Shown: positions 22,982 through 32,921 of the stretch, one piece after another
Layout: every line of letters begins with the position of its first letter
Numbering within the stretch: the first letter of the stretch is position 1
Notes under the pieces: generated by a model
Databases searched by the model: none
The model's input: the letters and a program-made list of their open reading frames with translations, nothing else
What the model was told of the DNA's origin: nothing
Translations under genes and position numbers: made by a program
DNA from: Actinomadura spongiicola
Lineage (GTDB): Bacteria; Actinomycetota; Actinomycetes; Streptosporangiales; Streptosporangiaceae
Length of the DNA stretch: 64,000 nucleotides
Direction: 5' to 3'
Assembly: GCF_003432485.1 (NCBI RefSeq)
Contig: NZ_QVNQ01000011.1
Coordinates: forward strand, 1 to 64,000

Positions 22982-24667
22982 TCAGAACGCCATGTACTTC
23001 TCCCAGAAGTCGCAGTGGTGCTGCCTTCCGATCTCCCTGGTCATCTCGCTGTCGCCCGCGGGCACCAGCGACATGACTCCGGGGTCGGACTGGGTGAACG
23101 GCGTCCAGAGCGGAGTGCCGGTCACGGTCGGGTCGCCGGTGCGGGCGAATCCCGTCCACTGTGCCGTGAGCTGCTTGCCGAAGGACACCTGGTTGGGCGT
23201 CAGTTGCGTATCACCGAACGGGCTGAGGAAGACGCTCTCGCTGATGTGGTACGCGCCGTTGGGCTTCGTGTCGTCCAGGAAGAACATCGGGGGCGCGTCG
23301 GCGTTGTCGGTCTGGTAGGCGAACACCTTCATGTGCTTGGCCATCCGCTTGTCGTTGATCAGCGCCGGGCAGACGGAGTTGGAGTCGGCGACGATCGTGC
23401 GGTAGGCGATGAACGCGGACGGCTCGGGGAACCGCTCAATCGGATACAGCTTCATAACCTGATCGGCTATATCCCCATATTGCTGCTGAATATTGGTCCT
23501 GTACTCGGCGGGCGTGTTCGCGGCCGGAAGCTGAGTCTCGTCGCGGTCGACGCCGTGCATGAGCGTGACGTCGTTGACCTTTCCTTCGACGAACGCCTGG
23601 GCGGGCGACAGGGGCAGGACCTCACCGTCGACGATCGGCGCCTGGGTGCCCACGTCCGGGCCGACGCCCCGTCCGGTCTGCTGGAGCAGCCGTTCCACGG
23701 GCACGTTGCGCAGGCAGGCGGCCTGGTCGCCGCTCGTACAGCCGACGGCCCTCGCGAACCGCTCACCGGCGGCCTGGGCCTCTTCCAGCGTCGGCAGTTT
23801 CGCCGCGCAGTCCTGCGGCTGCCACTGGATGTCGTTGCCCCGCCGCGAGTTGTACTCGCCGCTCTGCGGGATGCCCTTGTGGAAAAGCCCCTTCGACAGC
23901 GGCGAGACGCTGTTGGCGCACACGCTCGAACCGCCCGCGGACGCGCCGTAGATGGTCACGTTCTTCGGGTCGCCGCCGAACTTGGCGATGTTGGCCTGCA
24001 CCCAGCGCAGCGCGGCCTGCTGGTCGCGGATCGCGTAGTTGCCGGAGGTCGCGCCGAGCGACTTGTGCGCCATGTAACCGAAGATGTTGAGCCGGTAGTA
24101 GACGCCGACGTGCAGGATTCCGCCGTTCTTGACGAGGTGCTTGCCGTCGGACGGCGCGCCGAACCGGAATCCGCCGCCGTGCAGTTCGACCATCACCGGC
24201 AGCGGCTTCCCGTCGGTGTTCTCCGGGGCCGTGACGTTGACCTTCAGGCAGTCCTCGTTGGTCGAGCCCGGCCCGAGGCCCCGCGGCTGCGGGCAGGACG
24301 GACCGGCCGTCGTGGCCTCCAGAGTGGTGGTCCACGGCTTGGCGGGCTGTGGAGGCGCCCAGCGCAGCTCCCTCAGGGGCGGGGCCGCGTAGGGAACGCC
24401 GAGCCACGCGCGGACACCGTCGCCGACCGTCCCGCACACCGGGCCCTTGTCCGTCTGGACGGTCGTGCCGGACGCGCACACCAGCGCCTTTCCGGCGCCA
24501 TTGTCTCCGGTGTCGGCCTGGGCGGCGGCCATCACGGGGGTGAACGCGATCGCCGCGGCGCCGATCACCGGGAGAAGCCATCTTCTGTTTCTCGTCCGCG
24601 GCCTCTTCATGCCGGACTCAAAGGCGTCCGGACTTTCCATGCTCCTTGTCGAACTCGGCATTTTCAT
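22982..24667 (-). CDS. Secreted type-B carboxylesterase
   Basis: This alpha/beta-hydrolase of about 560 residues belongs to the carboxylesterase type B family. The N-terminal basic stretch and hydrophobic core WLLPVIGAAAIAFTPVMAAA indicate secretion. Nucleophile-elbow motif GASAGGS (near residue 250) holds the catalytic Ser. The oxyanion-hole motif is ELHGGGF, with SCPQP and EDCLKVN upstream. The catalytic His is likely in the C-terminal YHISESVFL segment. GAAGGA supports ATG 24667; ATG 24610 just before the signal core is possible. It precedes LytTR and the quinoprotein on the same strand. Confidence 0.85.
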   Translation of the reverse strand: MKMPSSTRSMESPDAFESGMKRPRTRNRRWLLPVIGAAAIAFTPVMAAAQADTGDNGAGKALVCASGTTVQTDKGPVCGTVGDGVRAWLGVPYAAPPLRELRWAPPQPAKPWTTTLEATTAGPSCPQPRGLGPGSTNEDCLKVNVTAPENTDGKPLPVMVELHGGGFRFGAPSDGKHLVKNGGILHVGVYYRLNIFGYMAHKSLGATSGNYAIRDQQAALRWVQANIAKFGGDPKNVTIYGASAGGSSVCANSVSPLSKGLFHKGIPQSGEYNSRRGNDIQWQPQDCAAKLPTLEEAQAAGERFARAVGCTSGDQAACLRNVPVERLLQQTGRGVGPDVGTQAPIVDGEVLPLSPAQAFVEGKVNDVTLMHGVDRDETQLPAANTPAEYRTNIQQQYGDIADQVMKLYPIERFPEPSAFIAYRTIVADSNSVCPALINDKRMAKHMKVFAYQTDNADAPPMFFLDDTKPNGAYHISESVFLSPFGDTQLTPNQVSFGKQLTAQWTGFARTGDPTVTGTPLWTPFTQSDPGVMSLVPAGDSEMTREIGRQHHCDFWEKYMAF

Positions 24668-25093
24668 GCTCGTGTCCTTCACCGTCGACTACAGTTCGAC
24701 GGGCTCCCGGCGGGCATTTCGGTGCGACCCGCCGTCCCGTCCCCCCAGCGGGTGGACGATAAGTCCGGCATAAGCCGACATAACAGGCGCATGCACGCCG
24801 ACCACGACGAGCGGTGCCGCCCACTCGCCAAGCGGTACCGCCCCCCGGCCGGGCGGAAGCACGTCCGCCCGAATCCTCCGCCGCGCAAGCTGCCCCGCCA
24901 CCACCTCCAGCGGCTTCCCCGTACCATCCGCGGCCGCGTGAAGCCGATCGGCCGGGCCGAACTCGTCGTGCCGGTCGACCGGTATGAGCCGGCGTATGTG
25001 ATTTCGGTGGACTGACCCGGCTGTCGTCTTCCCTGTCGAGGGGAGTGGGCCGTTTTCGGGAGGTCTGTCGGCGGTCAGGCCTACGGTCGTCTC
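24668..25093. other. Divergent intergenic region
   Basis: It lies between the esterase (minus) and DUF4132 (plus) genes. Long open frames here lack ribosome sites and family signals. I saw no repeat or clear promoter consensus. Confidence 0.4.
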
Positions 25094-28000
25094 ATGATCG
25101 ACAACACGGTGGTCGACGAGGACACGTTCGTCATGCCGGACGCCTGGCGCCGCGTCCGGCACCCTCGGCGGGACCGGCCGGACGTTCCGTCGGCGCCCGC
25201 GCTCGTGAAGGACGCCGTCGAGCGGGTGCGTTCCCTCGTGGACGCCGTGCGCGACGACATCGACGTGGTCCTCGGGCTCCCGGGCACCGAGTCCGGTATC
25301 GCGGAGGCCGCCCGTGGCCATCTGCGCGGGGAGCCCGACCCGCTCGGCGCCGCCGCGGTCGCGTACGTCACCGCTCCGCTGAACGAGATGGAGGAGCGGT
25401 CCGATCCGCCGCCCGACCGTCTGTTCGTCGACGCCCTGGTCGCCGAGCACGGCGTCGCGTTCGCCGCCCGCGCCTGCGTGGAGTGGGCCGGGATCCATGC
25501 CGACAACCCGGCGAACGTCAACCAGACCGGCCTGCCGTTCCGCTTGGGCACCGCGCAGCGCCGGGCGGAACTGCGGTCGATGACGCTCCGCCGCAAGAGT
25601 TCCGACGAGATGCTCCACGACTGGTGGCTGACGCGCACGAGCGGCAGGGGGCTGCGCGCCCGCCTGGCCGCCGCGCCCGACGACGTCTACGCCGAGGCCG
25701 TGGACTCCATCGCGGACGTCCGCCGCCACCCGCTCCAGAAGGTGCTCGCCGCCTACCTGGCCCCGACTCGTGAGGACTGGGTCGAGGACCTGTGGGCGCG
25801 GCCCGGGGAGATCGCGTTCGACCACCTGCCACTGTGGTTGCCGCTCTGCGCCCTCGGCCGGGCGCACCAGCCCGCCATGCTCGGTCAGCGGCTCCGCAAC
25901 GAGTGCCGACGCGACGTCGTCGCGACGCTGCTCGACGGCGTCGGCGTCGACGCCGTGGTGCCGCTGTTGATCGAGGCCCTGGACAACCCGTACTTGGGCA
26001 CCACCGACGAGGTCCGGACGATCCTGGAGTTCTTCGCCGCGCTGCCCGGGGACAAGGCGTTCCAGGCCCTCGTCGACCGGATCGACCGCCCCGAGGTCGT
26101 CGCGGCCCTGATGGCCGCCGCCCGCCGGTTCCCGGTTCGAGCGATGCGGCTGCTGCCGGGGGCGGCGGTCGCCGAGCCACTGTCGGCGCACGTCCGCGCC
26201 AACCCCGGCATCGCCGCGGAGGTGGCGCGCGGCCTGCCCGCCGAGCAGGGGGCGGCGATCCAGGAGATCCTCGACGCGAACGTGCGCCTCCCGCAGGCCA
26301 CGGACGTCCCGTGCCTGCTGACCGAGCCGCCGTGGACCCGTCCCCGCGCGAAGACCACGCCCGTCGTCATCAAGGATCTGCCCGCGCCCGGCGCCCGCGC
26401 GATCACCTGGGCGCCCGGTGAACGCGAAAGCTGGGCGGCGCCCCAGGCCGACCTGTGGGACCGGCGGGCGGAGGGTGTGGATTTCGCCGAGAGGGCCGCG
26501 GCGGTCGAGCGGGGTCACGCCTTCAACGTGATCGAGCGTCCCACCCTGTTTCTGAGGGGTCCCGTGGATCTGGTGCGGCCGCTGGTGCGGGATTGGGAGC
26601 CCAGCTACGCCGAAATGCGTGAAGTGCACGAGTGGCTGGGGCCGCTCGTCGCACGTCATGAGACGGACGCCTGCGGCCCCGTCCTGGCAGTCGTTCGCCG
26701 CGATCCGGGCGCCTTCGGGCATTACACGCTGCCGCTGCTGTCCGACGAGATCGCGCGGACGATGGCCGACTGGCTCGTCCGGCTCAAGGCGGGGGCGGGG
26801 ACGGCCCGTGCCTGGTTCCGCCGCCACGGAACCGCCGCCGCCCCCTGCCTCATTCCGGACGCGCTGGGCAAGGCGGGCCCGACCCGCCGTGCCGCCGAGG
26901 CGGCGCTGCGTCTGATCGCCGACGGGCATGGCCCGGCGCCGATCGTCGCGGCGGCGCGCGTGCACGGTGAACGGGCCGCCGCCGCGATCGAGGCGCTGCT
27001 GTCCACCGACCCCCTCGACGACCTGCCGAAGAACGTTCCGGTCGTCGACTGGGCGGACCCGCGCGTGCTCCCGCAGATCCTGCTGCGCGACCGTGAGCGG
27101 GCTCTCCCGGACGAGGCGGCCGGGCATGTCCTGACGATGCTGGCCATGTCGAAGCCCGGCGACGCGTACGCGGGCGTGCAGATCGTCCGCGACCTGTGCG
27201 ATCCGGCGTCCCTCGCCGAGTTCGGCTGGGCGCTGTTCCGCTGGTGGGAGGTGTGCGGCGCACCGGCCAAGGAGAACTGGGCGTTCACCCAGCTGGCGTT
27301 GACCGGTGACGACGAGACGGTCCGCCGCCTCACCCCGGTCATCCGGGCGTGGCCGGGGAACGGCGGTCACGCCAAGGCCGTGGCGGGCCTCGACGTCCTC
27401 GCGGCGATCGGCACCGACACCGCCCTCCTGCATCTGCATTCGATCTCGCAGCGGGTGAAGTTCAACGGCCTCAAGACCCGGGCGCAGGAGAAGATCTCCG
27501 AGCTCGCGGCCGAGCTCGGACTGTCCGCCGAGCAGCTCGCGGACCGGCTCGTCCCCGACTTCGGGCTGGACGCGTCCGGGACGCTCACGCTCGACTACGG
27601 TCCGCGCCGGTTCGTCATCGGGTTCGACGAGCTGCTCAGGCCGACGATCGCCGACGCGGACGGCACACGCCGCAAGTCCCTGCCCAAACCAGGCGCGAAG
27701 GACGACCCCGAACTCGCCCCCGCCGCCTACGAAAGGTTCACGGGCCTCAAGAAGGACGTCCGGACGGTCGCGGCCGACCGGCTCGCCCGCTTCGAAACGG
27801 CCATGATCACAGGCCGTCACTGGCCGATGGCCGAGTTCCGCGAGTTCCTCGTCGAACATCCCCTCACCGGCCACCTGGTCCGCCGCCTGGTCTGGCTGGC
27901 CGAGGACGGCCCCGCGTTCCGCGTCGCCGAGGACGGCACGTTCGCCGACGCCGCCGACGACACCGTCACCCTCCCCGAGACCGCGCGGGTCGCCGTCGCG

Positions 28001-28480
28001 CACCCGGTCCACCTGAGCGACGAGACGAAGGCATGGTCGCGGGTGTTCGCCGACTACGAGATCCTGCAACCGTTCGACCAGCTCGCACGGCCCGTCCACG
28101 CGCTCACCGACAAGGAACGCGAAACCGGCCGCCTGACCCGTTTCGAGGGCCGGAGCGTCCCGATCGGTGACATTCTCGGCCTCGTCCGGCGCGGCTGGGA
28201 GCGCGGAGGACCGATGGACGCGGGCATCGAGTGGTGGATCTCCCGCCGCATCGCCTCCGACCTGCACCTGGTCGTCACCTACGACTACGGCATCACCATC
28301 GGCGCGTCCGACGAGATGAGGGATCAAACCTTCGATGACGTCCGTTTCGCCGTTCACCCCGACCGCTACACCGATCAACGACCCGCCGCGCACGTCCCCG
28401 GCGACCTCAACCGGGCACTCGTCTCCGAGGCACTCGCCGACCTGGCCCGGGTGACCACCCCGACAACGGAAACGGCCTGA
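25094..28480 (+). CDS. DUF4132 domain protein, 1128 aa
   Basis: This large soluble protein has a helical, HEAT-like N-terminal and central region, with repeated ALxxxARRF and AALMAAARRF-type helices. The C-terminal DUF4132 domain (about 830-1060) contains LTLDYGPRRFVIGFDE, RLARFETAMITGRHW, LVRRLVWL, ILQPFDQL and the late LVVTYDYGITIG. DUF4132 proteins occur in E. coli MolR and in many actinomycetes; their biochemical role is unclear. It is transcribed alone from ATG 25094. Confidence 0.8.
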   Translation: MIDNTVVDEDTFVMPDAWRRVRHPRRDRPDVPSAPALVKDAVERVRSLVDAVRDDIDVVLGLPGTESGIAEAARGHLRGEPDPLGAAAVAYVTAPLNEMEERSDPPPDRLFVDALVAEHGVAFAARACVEWAGIHADNPANVNQTGLPFRLGTAQRRAELRSMTLRRKSSDEMLHDWWLTRTSGRGLRARLAAAPDDVYAEAVDSIADVRRHPLQKVLAAYLAPTREDWVEDLWARPGEIAFDHLPLWLPLCALGRAHQPAMLGQRLRNECRRDVVATLLDGVGVDAVVPLLIEALDNPYLGTTDEVRTILEFFAALPGDKAFQALVDRIDRPEVVAALMAAARRFPVRAMRLLPGAAVAEPLSAHVRANPGIAAEVARGLPAEQGAAIQEILDANVRLPQATDVPCLLTEPPWTRPRAKTTPVVIKDLPAPGARAITWAPGERESWAAPQADLWDRRAEGVDFAERAAAVERGHAFNVIERPTLFLRGPVDLVRPLVRDWEPSYAEMREVHEWLGPLVARHETDACGPVLAVVRRDPGAFGHYTLPLLSDEIARTMADWLVRLKAGAGTARAWFRRHGTAAAPCLIPDALGKAGPTRRAAEAALRLIADGHGPAPIVAAARVHGERAAAAIEALLSTDPLDDLPKNVPVVDWADPRVLPQILLRDRERALPDEAAGHVLTMLAMSKPGDAYAGVQIVRDLCDPASLAEFGWALFRWWEVCGAPAKENWAFTQLALTGDDETVRRLTPVIRAWPGNGGHAKAVAGLDVLAAIGTDTALLHLHSISQRVKFNGLKTRAQEKISELAAELGLSAEQLADRLVPDFGLDASGTLTLDYGPRRFVIGFDELLRPTIADADGTRRKSLPKPGAKDDPELAPAAYERFTGLKKDVRTVAADRLARFETAMITGRHWPMAEFREFLVEHPLTGHLVRRLVWLAEDGPAFRVAEDGTFADAADDTVTLPETARVAVAHPVHLSDETKAWSRVFADYEILQPFDQLARPVHALTDKERETGRLTRFEGRSVPIGDILGLVRRGWERGGPMDAGIEWWISRRIASDLHLVVTYDYGITIGASDEMRDQTFDDVRFAVHPDRYTDQRPAAHVPGDLNRALVSEALADLARVTTPTTETA

Positions 28481-28709
28481 CGGACGCGCCCGGTCGGCGC
28501 CGCGCCCGCTCGTGCGTGCACAGGCCTGCATACCGGCCAGTGGCGACGTTGCAGGAGCAGGCCGCATTCGAGGCTTCAATGGCAGAGCCCGAAACCAGCC
28601 TTGCTTCGTGTCGGAGCCGACCACGGACCGATCGGCCCGGCAGACGAACCGGTGATCGCTTTTCTGCGTCCTTCCCTAGGACCGGTCTGAAACCACGAGG
28701 AGGAACTTC

Positions 28710-30353
28710 ATGAGCGGTGCCGGACACCCGGAGGCGATCGATCTGCATGAGCAGGGGCTTCGGGCGCGGCGCGGGGGCGACGCGGCGGAGGCGGAACGGT
28801 GTTTTCGGGAGGCGTTCGAGAAGGGGCACGCGGCCGCCGCCCACGACCTGGCCGGGTTGTTGCTGGACGGAGGCGACAAGGCCGGGGCCGTGGAATGGTA
28901 CCGGCGCGGGGCGGAACAGGGTGTGCCGGAGAGCGCCTTCGAGGTCGGTTATGTGGAGGAGACGCGCGGTGATTCGAAGGAGGCCGAGCACTGGTACCGG
29001 CGGGCCGCCGAGGGCGGACACGCGGGCGGCTACCTCAACCTCGGCGCGATCCTGCGCGGTCGAGGGTCCCTGGATGAGGCGAAGCACTGCTTCCTGCGCG
29101 CCTGGGAACTGGAATCCGACGCCAAGGCGGCCTCGAACCTTGGAGCGATCTACGACGACGGCGGAAAGGGCGATCTCGTCGCCGCCGCCGAGTGGTACGG
29201 CAGGGCGGCCGACCTCGGTAACGCCATCGCCGCCTACAACCTCGGTTTCGTCTGGCGCGACCGGGAGGACCCGGAAAAGAGCATCGAGGCATGGCGACGC
29301 GCGGCCGAACTCCAGCATCCGAACGCGGCCAACGCCATCGCGAATGTTCTTCTGTCGCAGCAGAATGTGAACGAGGCCGTCACCTGGCTGCGGAGGGCGG
29401 TCCTGGAGGTCGGCAACGAGAAGGCCGCGCACAAGCTCAGCGATATCTACGCGAACTCGGGTCGGCACCGCGAGGCCCGGTTCTGGGCCGAGTTCCTGGA
29501 CGGACCGAAGTTCTACAGCCCGGAGTTCGAGGCGTTCGCGAGTGAGGTCGCGGCGGCCTCCATCCATCAGCAGGACGTGTTCAACGACACCTTTGAGCAG
29601 AACTACGTCGAATGGGATCCGGCGAAAGCGACCCTGACACTGGACGGTCGCGCCCTGCGCGGGCTCACCGTCCTGGGCAGCTTCTCAAACCTTTCCCAGA
29701 CCTGGCTGTGGACGTGGGACAACCCGAGTTGGGAGCAGGACCTGCCCGCGTTGGCGGGGCTGCGCACCATTCGGGAGTTCGGCGAGCGCCACCAGATCCC
29801 CGAACTGATGAAGGGACACCTCGACTTCTCCCGGTTCAACCATCCCGCCGGGGGCGCGACCACCATGGCCCTCGCCGCCGCCACGCTGATCGGCGCCAAG
29901 GGCGTCAGCTTCGTCACCGTCAACGAGGGCAAGGGCCGCCTCGTCCTGGCCACCGACGATCCGAGCGTGCCGACCGCGCGGTTCGATCGCCTGACCGTTC
30001 CCCGCCTGCTCATGCAGGCGGCCGAGGTCTGGCCGCACGAGCAACTCCGCGTCGTCCGCGGCTTCATGAATCACCACGGGTTCGAGGTCGACGAGTCACC
30101 CGCCGTCATCGTCGTGGAGTCCGCCGACGGTCACCGGGTGACCGTCCGATGCCCCATCGAAAGGGCCAAGGAGCACCCGGAGGTCGCCGCGATTCTCGGC
30201 CGTGAGAACGCGAGGATCGTGGAGCACTCCCCCGCCCGCGTCCAGGGCCGTCGCCCGGACGACGACGACCCGCACCGGCTGGCCGTCCTCTTCGACCTCG
30301 ACGACCGCATCATCACCGTCAGCAGCGGCGCGGAGACCACGGCGGGCGGGTGA
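28710..30353 (+). CDS. Sel1/TPR-repeat protein with DUF6882-like C-terminus
   Basis: This 547-residue cytoplasmic protein has six to seven Sel1-like repeats in its N-terminal half (about 1-260), each with A-x-W-Y-R-R-A-A-E-x-G motifs such as AVEWYRRGAEQG and AAEWYGRAADLG. The C-terminal half (about 290-480) begins YVEWDPAKATLTLDG and has TWLWTWDNPSW, the DUF6882 pattern. Function is unknown; Sel1 repeats are protein-interaction modules. ATG at 28710 has GAGGAGG upstream. It follows the DUF4132 gene in the same direction by 230 bases. Confidence 0.75.
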   Translation: MSGAGHPEAIDLHEQGLRARRGGDAAEAERCFREAFEKGHAAAAHDLAGLLLDGGDKAGAVEWYRRGAEQGVPESAFEVGYVEETRGDSKEAEHWYRRAAEGGHAGGYLNLGAILRGRGSLDEAKHCFLRAWELESDAKAASNLGAIYDDGGKGDLVAAAEWYGRAADLGNAIAAYNLGFVWRDREDPEKSIEAWRRAAELQHPNAANAIANVLLSQQNVNEAVTWLRRAVLEVGNEKAAHKLSDIYANSGRHREARFWAEFLDGPKFYSPEFEAFASEVAAASIHQQDVFNDTFEQNYVEWDPAKATLTLDGRALRGLTVLGSFSNLSQTWLWTWDNPSWEQDLPALAGLRTIREFGERHQIPELMKGHLDFSRFNHPAGGATTMALAAATLIGAKGVSFVTVNEGKGRLVLATDDPSVPTARFDRLTVPRLLMQAAEVWPHEQLRVVRGFMNHHGFEVDESPAVIVVESADGHRVTVRCPIERAKEHPEVAAILGRENARIVEHSPARVQGRRPDDDDPHRLAVLFDLDDRIITVSSGAETTAGG

Positions 30354-30396
30354 CGCGGGTGAGGCCCCAAGCCCGGGAGTGACCGGGACGCCGTGG

Positions 30397-30610
30397 TCAC
30401 TCGGGCTCGGGGTGGTGGGCCAGGGGGACGAGGGCGGCGTCGATGGCGTCGGCGAGCCGGTGGGGGTCGGGTTCGGTGCGGGCGACGACGTGGAGTCCCT
30501 GCATGAGAGGGAGGAGAAGGCGCGCCTTGGCGCCGCAGCGACGTCCGGACGGACCTCGCCCTGTTCGCCGGAGGCAAGGCACCCTGAGCAGGTCGCGTGG
30601 GCGGGGTCCC
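30397..30610 (-). pseudogene. Frameshifted C-terminal remnant of a TetR-family regulator
   Basis: On the minus strand the last part reads KARLLLPLMQGLHVVART then EPDPHRLADAIDAAL, the usual TetR C-terminal helix. Immediately upstream, EVRPDVAA and ASGEQG, also typical of this region, lie in a different frame, so a frameshift separates them. No N-terminal helix-turn-helix is present; the fragment abuts the secreted-protein gene. It is a decayed regulator, not a working gene. Confidence 0.6.
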
Positions 30611-30641
30611 GCCAACCGATTCGGACGTGGTCGCGAATCCG

Positions 30642-31280
30642 TCAGCAGGACTTCCAGGCCAGGTGGTAGTTCACCTTGGCGCCGCTGCCGGAGTTCAGGG
30701 TGATGGTGCTGACCTTCGACGCGTCCGAGGTTCCCTTGTCGACCCGCAGTTCCGTCGTGATGTTGAAGTTCAGCCTGTCACCGCACGGCTTCCACACGAG
30801 CTGACCCTCCGCGACCTTCTCGCTGGCCTGGAAGTTGTCCTTGTACGGGCCGGTCAGGTTGTGCGTGGTCGTCTTGGTCTCCGAGTCGGTCTGGAAGTAG
30901 TAGCTGGCCCTCTGCACGGCCTTGGCGCCGGCCTGGAGGTCCGCTCGCAGGCGATAGTCGACCGCGGAGACCGCGTAGGTGTAGTCCTCTGGGACGAGCA
31001 GTTGCAGGTTGACCCGGCAGGTCTTTCGAGAGTCCGCGGGTGTCGACGAACCGCCCGCCTGGGCGGTGTAGTCGCCGTAGGCGATGGAGAAGCTCTCTCT
31101 GTCGGATGCGAGGGAGACCGCGGCGGTGCCCGGCTGGCATCCGGAGCCGTTGACGGCCGCGATATCGATCTTGACGTCCTCCGGGCCGTTGGCGAGCAGC
31201 GACGAGGCGCTGGCCGGGGTGACGGGTCCCGCGGCGGCCAGGGCGAGCGTAACGGCGGAGAACGCGATTCTCTTACGCAT
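30642..31280 (-). CDS. Secreted DUF4360 protein
   Basis: This 212-residue secreted protein has a classical signal peptide, MRKRIAFSAVTLALAAAGPV, ending at ASA. The mature part carries DUF4360 features: NGSGCQPGTAAVSL, CRVNLQLLVP, the long beta strand ASYYFQTDSETK and a terminal LAWKSC. Cysteines at the start and end probably form disulfides. Family function is unknown (extracellular beta-sandwich). ATG at 31280 has AAAAGGA upstream. Confidence 0.85.
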   Translation of the reverse strand: MRKRIAFSAVTLALAAAGPVTPASASSLLANGPEDVKIDIAAVNGSGCQPGTAAVSLASDRESFSIAYGDYTAQAGGSSTPADSRKTCRVNLQLLVPEDYTYAVSAVDYRLRADLQAGAKAVQRASYYFQTDSETKTTTHNLTGPYKDNFQASEKVAEGQLVWKPCGDRLNFNITTELRVDKGTSDASKVSTITLNSGSGAKVNYHLAWKSC

Positions 31281-31370
31281 GGGAGTCCTTTTCTTGAATT
31301 CGGTGCTCTGCCGATGGAGCGAGCCCGAAAGTTTGCCTTTCAATGGATGTGGCCCCCAACATCCGGACAG

Positions 31371-31399
31371 ACGGTAACTTGACCCCCCGACCTTGTCAA
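31371..31399 (-). promoter_or_regulatory. Candidate -35/-10 promoter of the DUF4360 gene
   Basis: On the minus strand TTGACA (31399-31394) is followed after 17 bases by TACCGT (31376-31371), about 90 bases upstream of the ATG. It lies in an unusually AT-rich patch of the 31281-31711 intergenic region. The -10 is weak. Confidence 0.4.
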
Positions 31400-31711
31400 T
31401 GATCATACTTTTAACATTATTCAGCTAGCCGAACCGTCAGACCATACATTTCGGTCGCCGTCACTCGAAAACTCGGCCGACATTTCAACAGGGACCGTTC
31501 CACTGCGGGCACCACAATTGAAGGGCCCCGGGAGGGCGCAAAGTCCCGCCGGCCGCGATTGACGTCATCGACACGCTCGGTATCCATTTAATTGCCACGT
31601 TGACGACTCGTCCCCCATTGACGAGAAGGTGGCGGTTATGATCGGGACGGTGACGCGCCTTGAGGCCGTCCCGAAGTGGTGCCGGGGAAGCTCCCTCCTG
31701 AGAGGAGAACC

Positions 31712-32902
31712 ATGCGTGCCTCACGTACATGGACGCGCGGCCTGGTCGTCGGCGCCTCGGCGCTGCTTCTCGGCGGGCTGACCGGCGGGCCCGCCGTCGC
31801 GGACGGCGGCGGGACCGGCACCCACGGAGGCGTGCGCGGCCGGCCGGTTCCAGGCGACTTCCGCGCGCAGTCCTCCACCTGGCCCTCACCTCGGCGGGGC
31901 TGGGTGCTCGGCACCGTCCCGTGCCCGGCGGGGCGATGCACCGCCGTCGCCACGACCCGCGACGGCGGCCGCACCTGGTCGGCGGTGGGCGCGCCCCCGG
32001 CGCCGCTGGCCCCGCCCGGGGAGGCGGGCATCACCAAGATCCGGTTCGCGGACGTCCGGCACGGCTGGGCCTTCGGGCCGTCCTTCTACGCCACGTCCGA
32101 CGGCGGTCACACCTGGCGCGAAGCCGCGCCGCCCGGCGACGGACGGCGCGTCCTCTCCCTGGCCGCCGACGCCGGCGTCGTCTACGCGGCGGTCTCACCG
32201 TGCGCCCTGGGCGTACCGCCCTACGAGTGCGACAAGCCCCCGTCGGTGTGGCGTGCCCGCGTGGGTCACGGGAAATGGCGGCGCGTCCCGGTGACGTTGC
32301 CGGCGGGGACCGCGTCCGGAGTCATCCTCGCCCTGCACCAGCGGACGGCTTATATCGCCATGCCCGGCACTGCGGGACAGCCCGACGCGTTCTTCGCGAG
32401 CGACTCCGGCCGCCGCTGGTCGCCGCGGCCGTCCCCCTGCGACAAGGAGCACGCCGAGGCACTGGTGGACGTCGCGCCGATGCCACGCGGACGGGTCGCG
32501 CTGCTCTGCGTGGGCGACGTCGGCTTCTCCAAGGCGACCAAGCACGTCTTCCGTTCCACCGACACCGCCCGGACCACCTCGGACGCCGGGACCACACCGC
32601 GACCGGGCATCTGGTCGGCTCTGGCCGCCACCCCGTCGGGCACCACCCTCGCGGTCACCTCCGTGGCCGACGGAAGCTGGATCTACCGCAGCACCGGCGA
32701 CGTGACCTGGGCGACGGTCGTGGAGAACCTCGACGGCGGCGCCGGCTGGGAGGATCTGCTGTTCACCACCGACCGGAACGGTTTCGTCGTGTACGCCCCG
32801 GCCGGACTGAACGGAGAGGGCGTCCTGCTCGCCACGTCCGACGCGGGAGAGACCTGGGCGCCGGTGACGATCGGCCCGCCCGCCGCCGGAGGACACCGCT
32901 AG
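31712..32902 (+). CDS. Secreted beta-propeller (BNR/sialidase-like fold) protein
   Basis: This 396-residue exported protein has a signal peptide (about 1-30, LVVGASALLLGGLTGG to AVA). Repeated T-x-D-G-G-x-T-W motifs (TTRDGGRTW, ATSDGGHTW, ASDSGRRW, ATSDAGETW) mark sialidase/BNR-type propeller blades. The Asp-box pattern is non-catalytic here, since no sialidase arginine triad is evident. GAGGAG supports ATG 31712. It probably has a cell-surface or binding role. Confidence 0.75.
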   Translation: MRASRTWTRGLVVGASALLLGGLTGGPAVADGGGTGTHGGVRGRPVPGDFRAQSSTWPSPRRGWVLGTVPCPAGRCTAVATTRDGGRTWSAVGAPPAPLAPPGEAGITKIRFADVRHGWAFGPSFYATSDGGHTWREAAPPGDGRRVLSLAADAGVVYAAVSPCALGVPPYECDKPPSVWRARVGHGKWRRVPVTLPAGTASGVILALHQRTAYIAMPGTAGQPDAFFASDSGRRWSPRPSPCDKEHAEALVDVAPMPRGRVALLCVGDVGFSKATKHVFRSTDTARTTSDAGTTPRPGIWSALAATPSGTTLAVTSVADGSWIYRSTGDVTWATVVENLDGGAGWEDLLFTTDRNGFVVYAPAGLNGEGVLLATSDAGETWAPVTIGPPAAGGHR

Positions 32903-32921
32903 ACCAACGACACCTGGGCGG

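Noticed and set aside
24689..28624. Open frame of 1311 codons antisense to the DUF4132 gene
   Set aside because: Compositional shadow of the sense gene; no ribosome site or domain, and the sense strand has the DUF4132 motifs.
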